Shown piece by piece: positions 61,963 to 64,000 of a stretch of DNA of 64,000 nucleotides. Source of the DNA: Ptiloglossa arizonensis. Taxonomy: Eukaryota; Arthropoda; Insecta; Hymenoptera; Colletidae. The notes under the pieces were generated by a model. That model made no database searches. It saw nothing but the letters and a program-made list of their open reading frames with translations, and had not been told where the DNA came from. A program made the translations under genes and the position numbers. Numbering within the stretch: the stretch's first letter is position 1; every line of letters begins with the position of its first letter. The stretch is from assembly GCF_051014685.1 (NCBI RefSeq), contig NC_135055.1, positions 13,256,001 through 13,320,000 on the forward strand, in the 5' to 3' direction.

Positions 61963-63850
61963 ACTAGCTGTTGAAAATCTAGATTCTCGCTTGAACGCAA
62001 TCGCCGCGGATCGCGTTTCTACGCCTCGTGGATTCCTCTAGGTGGACTCGAGGCATGTAAACGCCGATGTGGTGTCGTTTGATCCACGTCGGTCGTTCGG
62101 TGATCTTTATCGATGTTGTTCTTCTTCTTCTTCGGAGAATCTATCGTAACGGATGTCTCGATTCTAGAACTCTCTGTAACCCGTGAGTACTCAACGGACT
62201 CGATTCCAAATTTCTTCCCGTGGATATCTGACGAAATATCGACGAAATTTCATCAAAGTTTCCAGATTGGACAAACTCGACGCTCGTTCACGGGCAATTT
62301 ATTATTTATAAATTCTTTTACTCGGTGTCTCGTCTCGATCGACCGAAAAATTCAGCGCCAGGCTCTCGCGCGCGTATTATCCACGTCCGGTGATTCTTTC
62401 TTTTTCGTTTTTCTTTTTCAGAACATCTCGTCCAGCACGCGAAGCTTCGTTAATAAATCGTAACTACGGCGAATAATTTCACGTGAAATTTTCAAGCATT
62501 TGTGCCGCGAGCACGGGTTTCTTTGAGCACGCGTGTCTCGTGTTTTCTCGTGTTTCTCGGTTCCACGGCGCGTAAAAGGGAATACGCGATCGCGAATGTA
62601 ATCTCTTTTATCGCGTTCCTTTTTCGATACTTTTATTTCTACTTTTTCTTCGTCGTTTTTTTTTCTCCTTTTTTCCGTTTTCTTTTTTTTTTCTTCCTTT
62701 TTTTTCCGTCGTTGCAGCGCAGCCTACATCGGAAAACAAACGGCCCTATAATCTGGTCTTGTCCGCGATACCGTTTTTACTTCATGGTCTCCTTGTCACG
62801 CGACAACGGGGAACAGCATTACGGGGAGGGGTCGTGGGGGGGTGGCTGTTTCCCTTCACCCCTCTTTACCCAGCGTCGTTCGTAAATACTCGTCGGGCTG
62901 AAACGACGCGTCTGCGCGCAAAAAAAGTCTCTCGTATTTCTGGATTCGTTTTACTCGCCCCGTGGAAGTCACTTCATGAAACGCAATTTAAAAAGCTCGT
63001 CCGCTGTCGTCGGTTACGATCCGCTCGACTTTTTCTGAAAATATTGAATCTTCTATAATTCGACGCTCGGATTGCACAGCACCTTCGGCGGCGTACGCTT
63101 CTCCAGCGATGTAAATATTGACTCGCGAACGAGACGCGATTAGACGGTGTAAATTCTTCGAAAACGTTAAAAAAGCCACGTTAATTCGGTTTTTGATTCT
63201 CGGTGCGCTTTGAACATTTTTGATTACATTGAACGGTTCACGTCACGGAACTCGATGGTTCTTGATCCTCCTTTTGTCGGCAATGATTCCACGATCGATT
63301 TATCCCGACTGAAAGACGGCATTTGATTTTCGTTTTTGAATTTCTTTCTTTTTCTTTTCTTTTTTTCTTCTTCGTTCTCGGATCTCCTGCAATTTTTCTA
63401 TTTTACGGAAGCGCACACTTTCGTGCGGTTTCTTACGGCAGTGTTGACGTATATCTCTGGATAGATAAACGGTGGAATCGATCTGCAAGAGAATGGCACG
63501 GAATGTATCCTAATTTTCGTACAGTTCTATCAAAATTGACCCAATAATATTCGGCGCAGCGCAAACACGTTTCTCGTTTCGCGAAATCGTACCGCTGAGC
63601 CTACATTCGGAGAGTAATCCTTCTCAGTAAAATCAACGATGTTACAGAAATTCCTAGATTACGTGAAAACGAATTTTCATCAATGTTTTCCAAACTAGAG
63701 ATCTCCATCACTAAGGAGAGTGTCTTACCCAAGAGAAAGAAAATTTGTAACGCAAAGAAATTTGATTAATTTGAACAGCTCTCATTTTGTTTAGTAAGTA
63801 CACCTATTTTTAAATTTTGACACAATCGCACCGGTATGAAACTTAGATTT
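61963..63850. other. GC-rich 5' flank of the large gene, with pyrimidine tracts
   Basis: This is the probable 5' UTR and promoter side of the minus-strand gene. CpG content stays high to about 62600. Plus-strand pyrimidine tracts (62398-62423 and about 62640-62712) translate into Phe-rich frames that are not real. No TATA box or defined transcription start was recognised. From about 63560 the sequence becomes AT-rich. Confidence 0.4.
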
Positions 63851-63974
63851 TACATTGGAAAATATTTGTACCGATATATGTTACATTGGAAAATATTTAT
63901 ACCAATATACGTCGCATTGGAAAATACTCGTACCAATGTACATTACATCGGAAAGTATTTCCACTAATACGAGA
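63851..63974. repeat. 31-bp minisatellite, four units
   Basis: Four 31-bp units share TACATTGGAAAATATTTGTACCAATATA or close variants. The fourth unit is more diverged and lies near the window end. Confidence 0.8.
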
Positions 63975-64000
63975 GTCTTCGATTGAAATAATTCGATTTG

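Noticed and set aside
62398..62720. Two strong plus-strand 3' splice-site look-alikes (pyrimidine tract plus CAG near 62423 and 62713)
   Set aside because: No coding exon follows either site. Long pyrimidine runs are common in this DNA and the gene here is on the other strand.
1..64000. tRNA or rRNA genes
   Set aside because: A scan by eye for the tRNA T-arm motif and for conserved rRNA blocks gave no candidate with a matching fold. A covariance-model search would settle it.

Overview
This window looks like nuclear DNA of an insect, most likely a hymenopteran such as a bee or wasp. The grounds are AT-rich non-coding DNA, CpG dinucleotides that are not depleted, patches of GC- and CpG-rich sequence, purine/pyrimidine microsatellites, many small tandem duplications, and one large coding exon with eukaryotic splice signals. 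This placement is an inference from composition; no species-specific marker was recognised. No rRNA, tRNA, CRISPR array, bacterial-type operon or intact transposon was found.

The only convincing gene is on the minus strand at the right end. A single uninterrupted exon of about 3.1 kb (61880 down to 58773) encodes 1036 residues of a glutamine-, proline- and serine-rich, mostly disordered protein. It carries a cluster of Arg-Lys-Ser / Arg-Arg-Ser motifs, two class II SH3-ligand motifs and a short duplicated coiled coil. The frame ends at a TGA, but 15 codons before it lies a strong in-frame splice donor (GAG|GTAAGG). The exon is therefore probably the 5' coding part of a longer gene whose later exons lie further left. 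I did not recognise the protein family. None of the 58 kb to the left contains a clear next exon, so much of this window may be one very long intron, or intergenic DNA. The sequence alone does not decide which.

The rest, about 1 to 58.4 kb, is gene-poor. It contains: a pentameric CGACT satellite at the left edge; two diverged copies of a dispersed repeat 8 kb apart (about 2.65 and 10.67 kb); GC/CpG-rich patches at about 7.8-8.9, 13.2-13.8, 16.5-17.2, 20.0-21.0, 22.7-23.3 and 31.0-31.5 kb, two of them with G-quadruplex motifs; and a series of mini- and mid-size tandem repeats at 15.4, 19.3, 21.8, 23.3, 24.1, 31.8, 34.2, 35.3, 37.5, 40.8, 41.3, 43.3, 48.1, 49.05, 55.3 and 63.85 kb. There is also a possible hAT-like remnant at 18.4 kb and a foldback element with 93% identical inverted arms at 35.8-36.4 kb.

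The most interesting structures are the 43-bp hairpin satellite at 40.8 kb, where one unit has matching changes in both arms of its palindrome; the foldback element at 35.8 kb; and the large exon, with its splice-donor/stop arrangement and an inverted pair of TCAAGGTCA nuclear-receptor-type sites about 0.2-0.3 kb beyond the donor. I found no system that I can call a new biological pathway.
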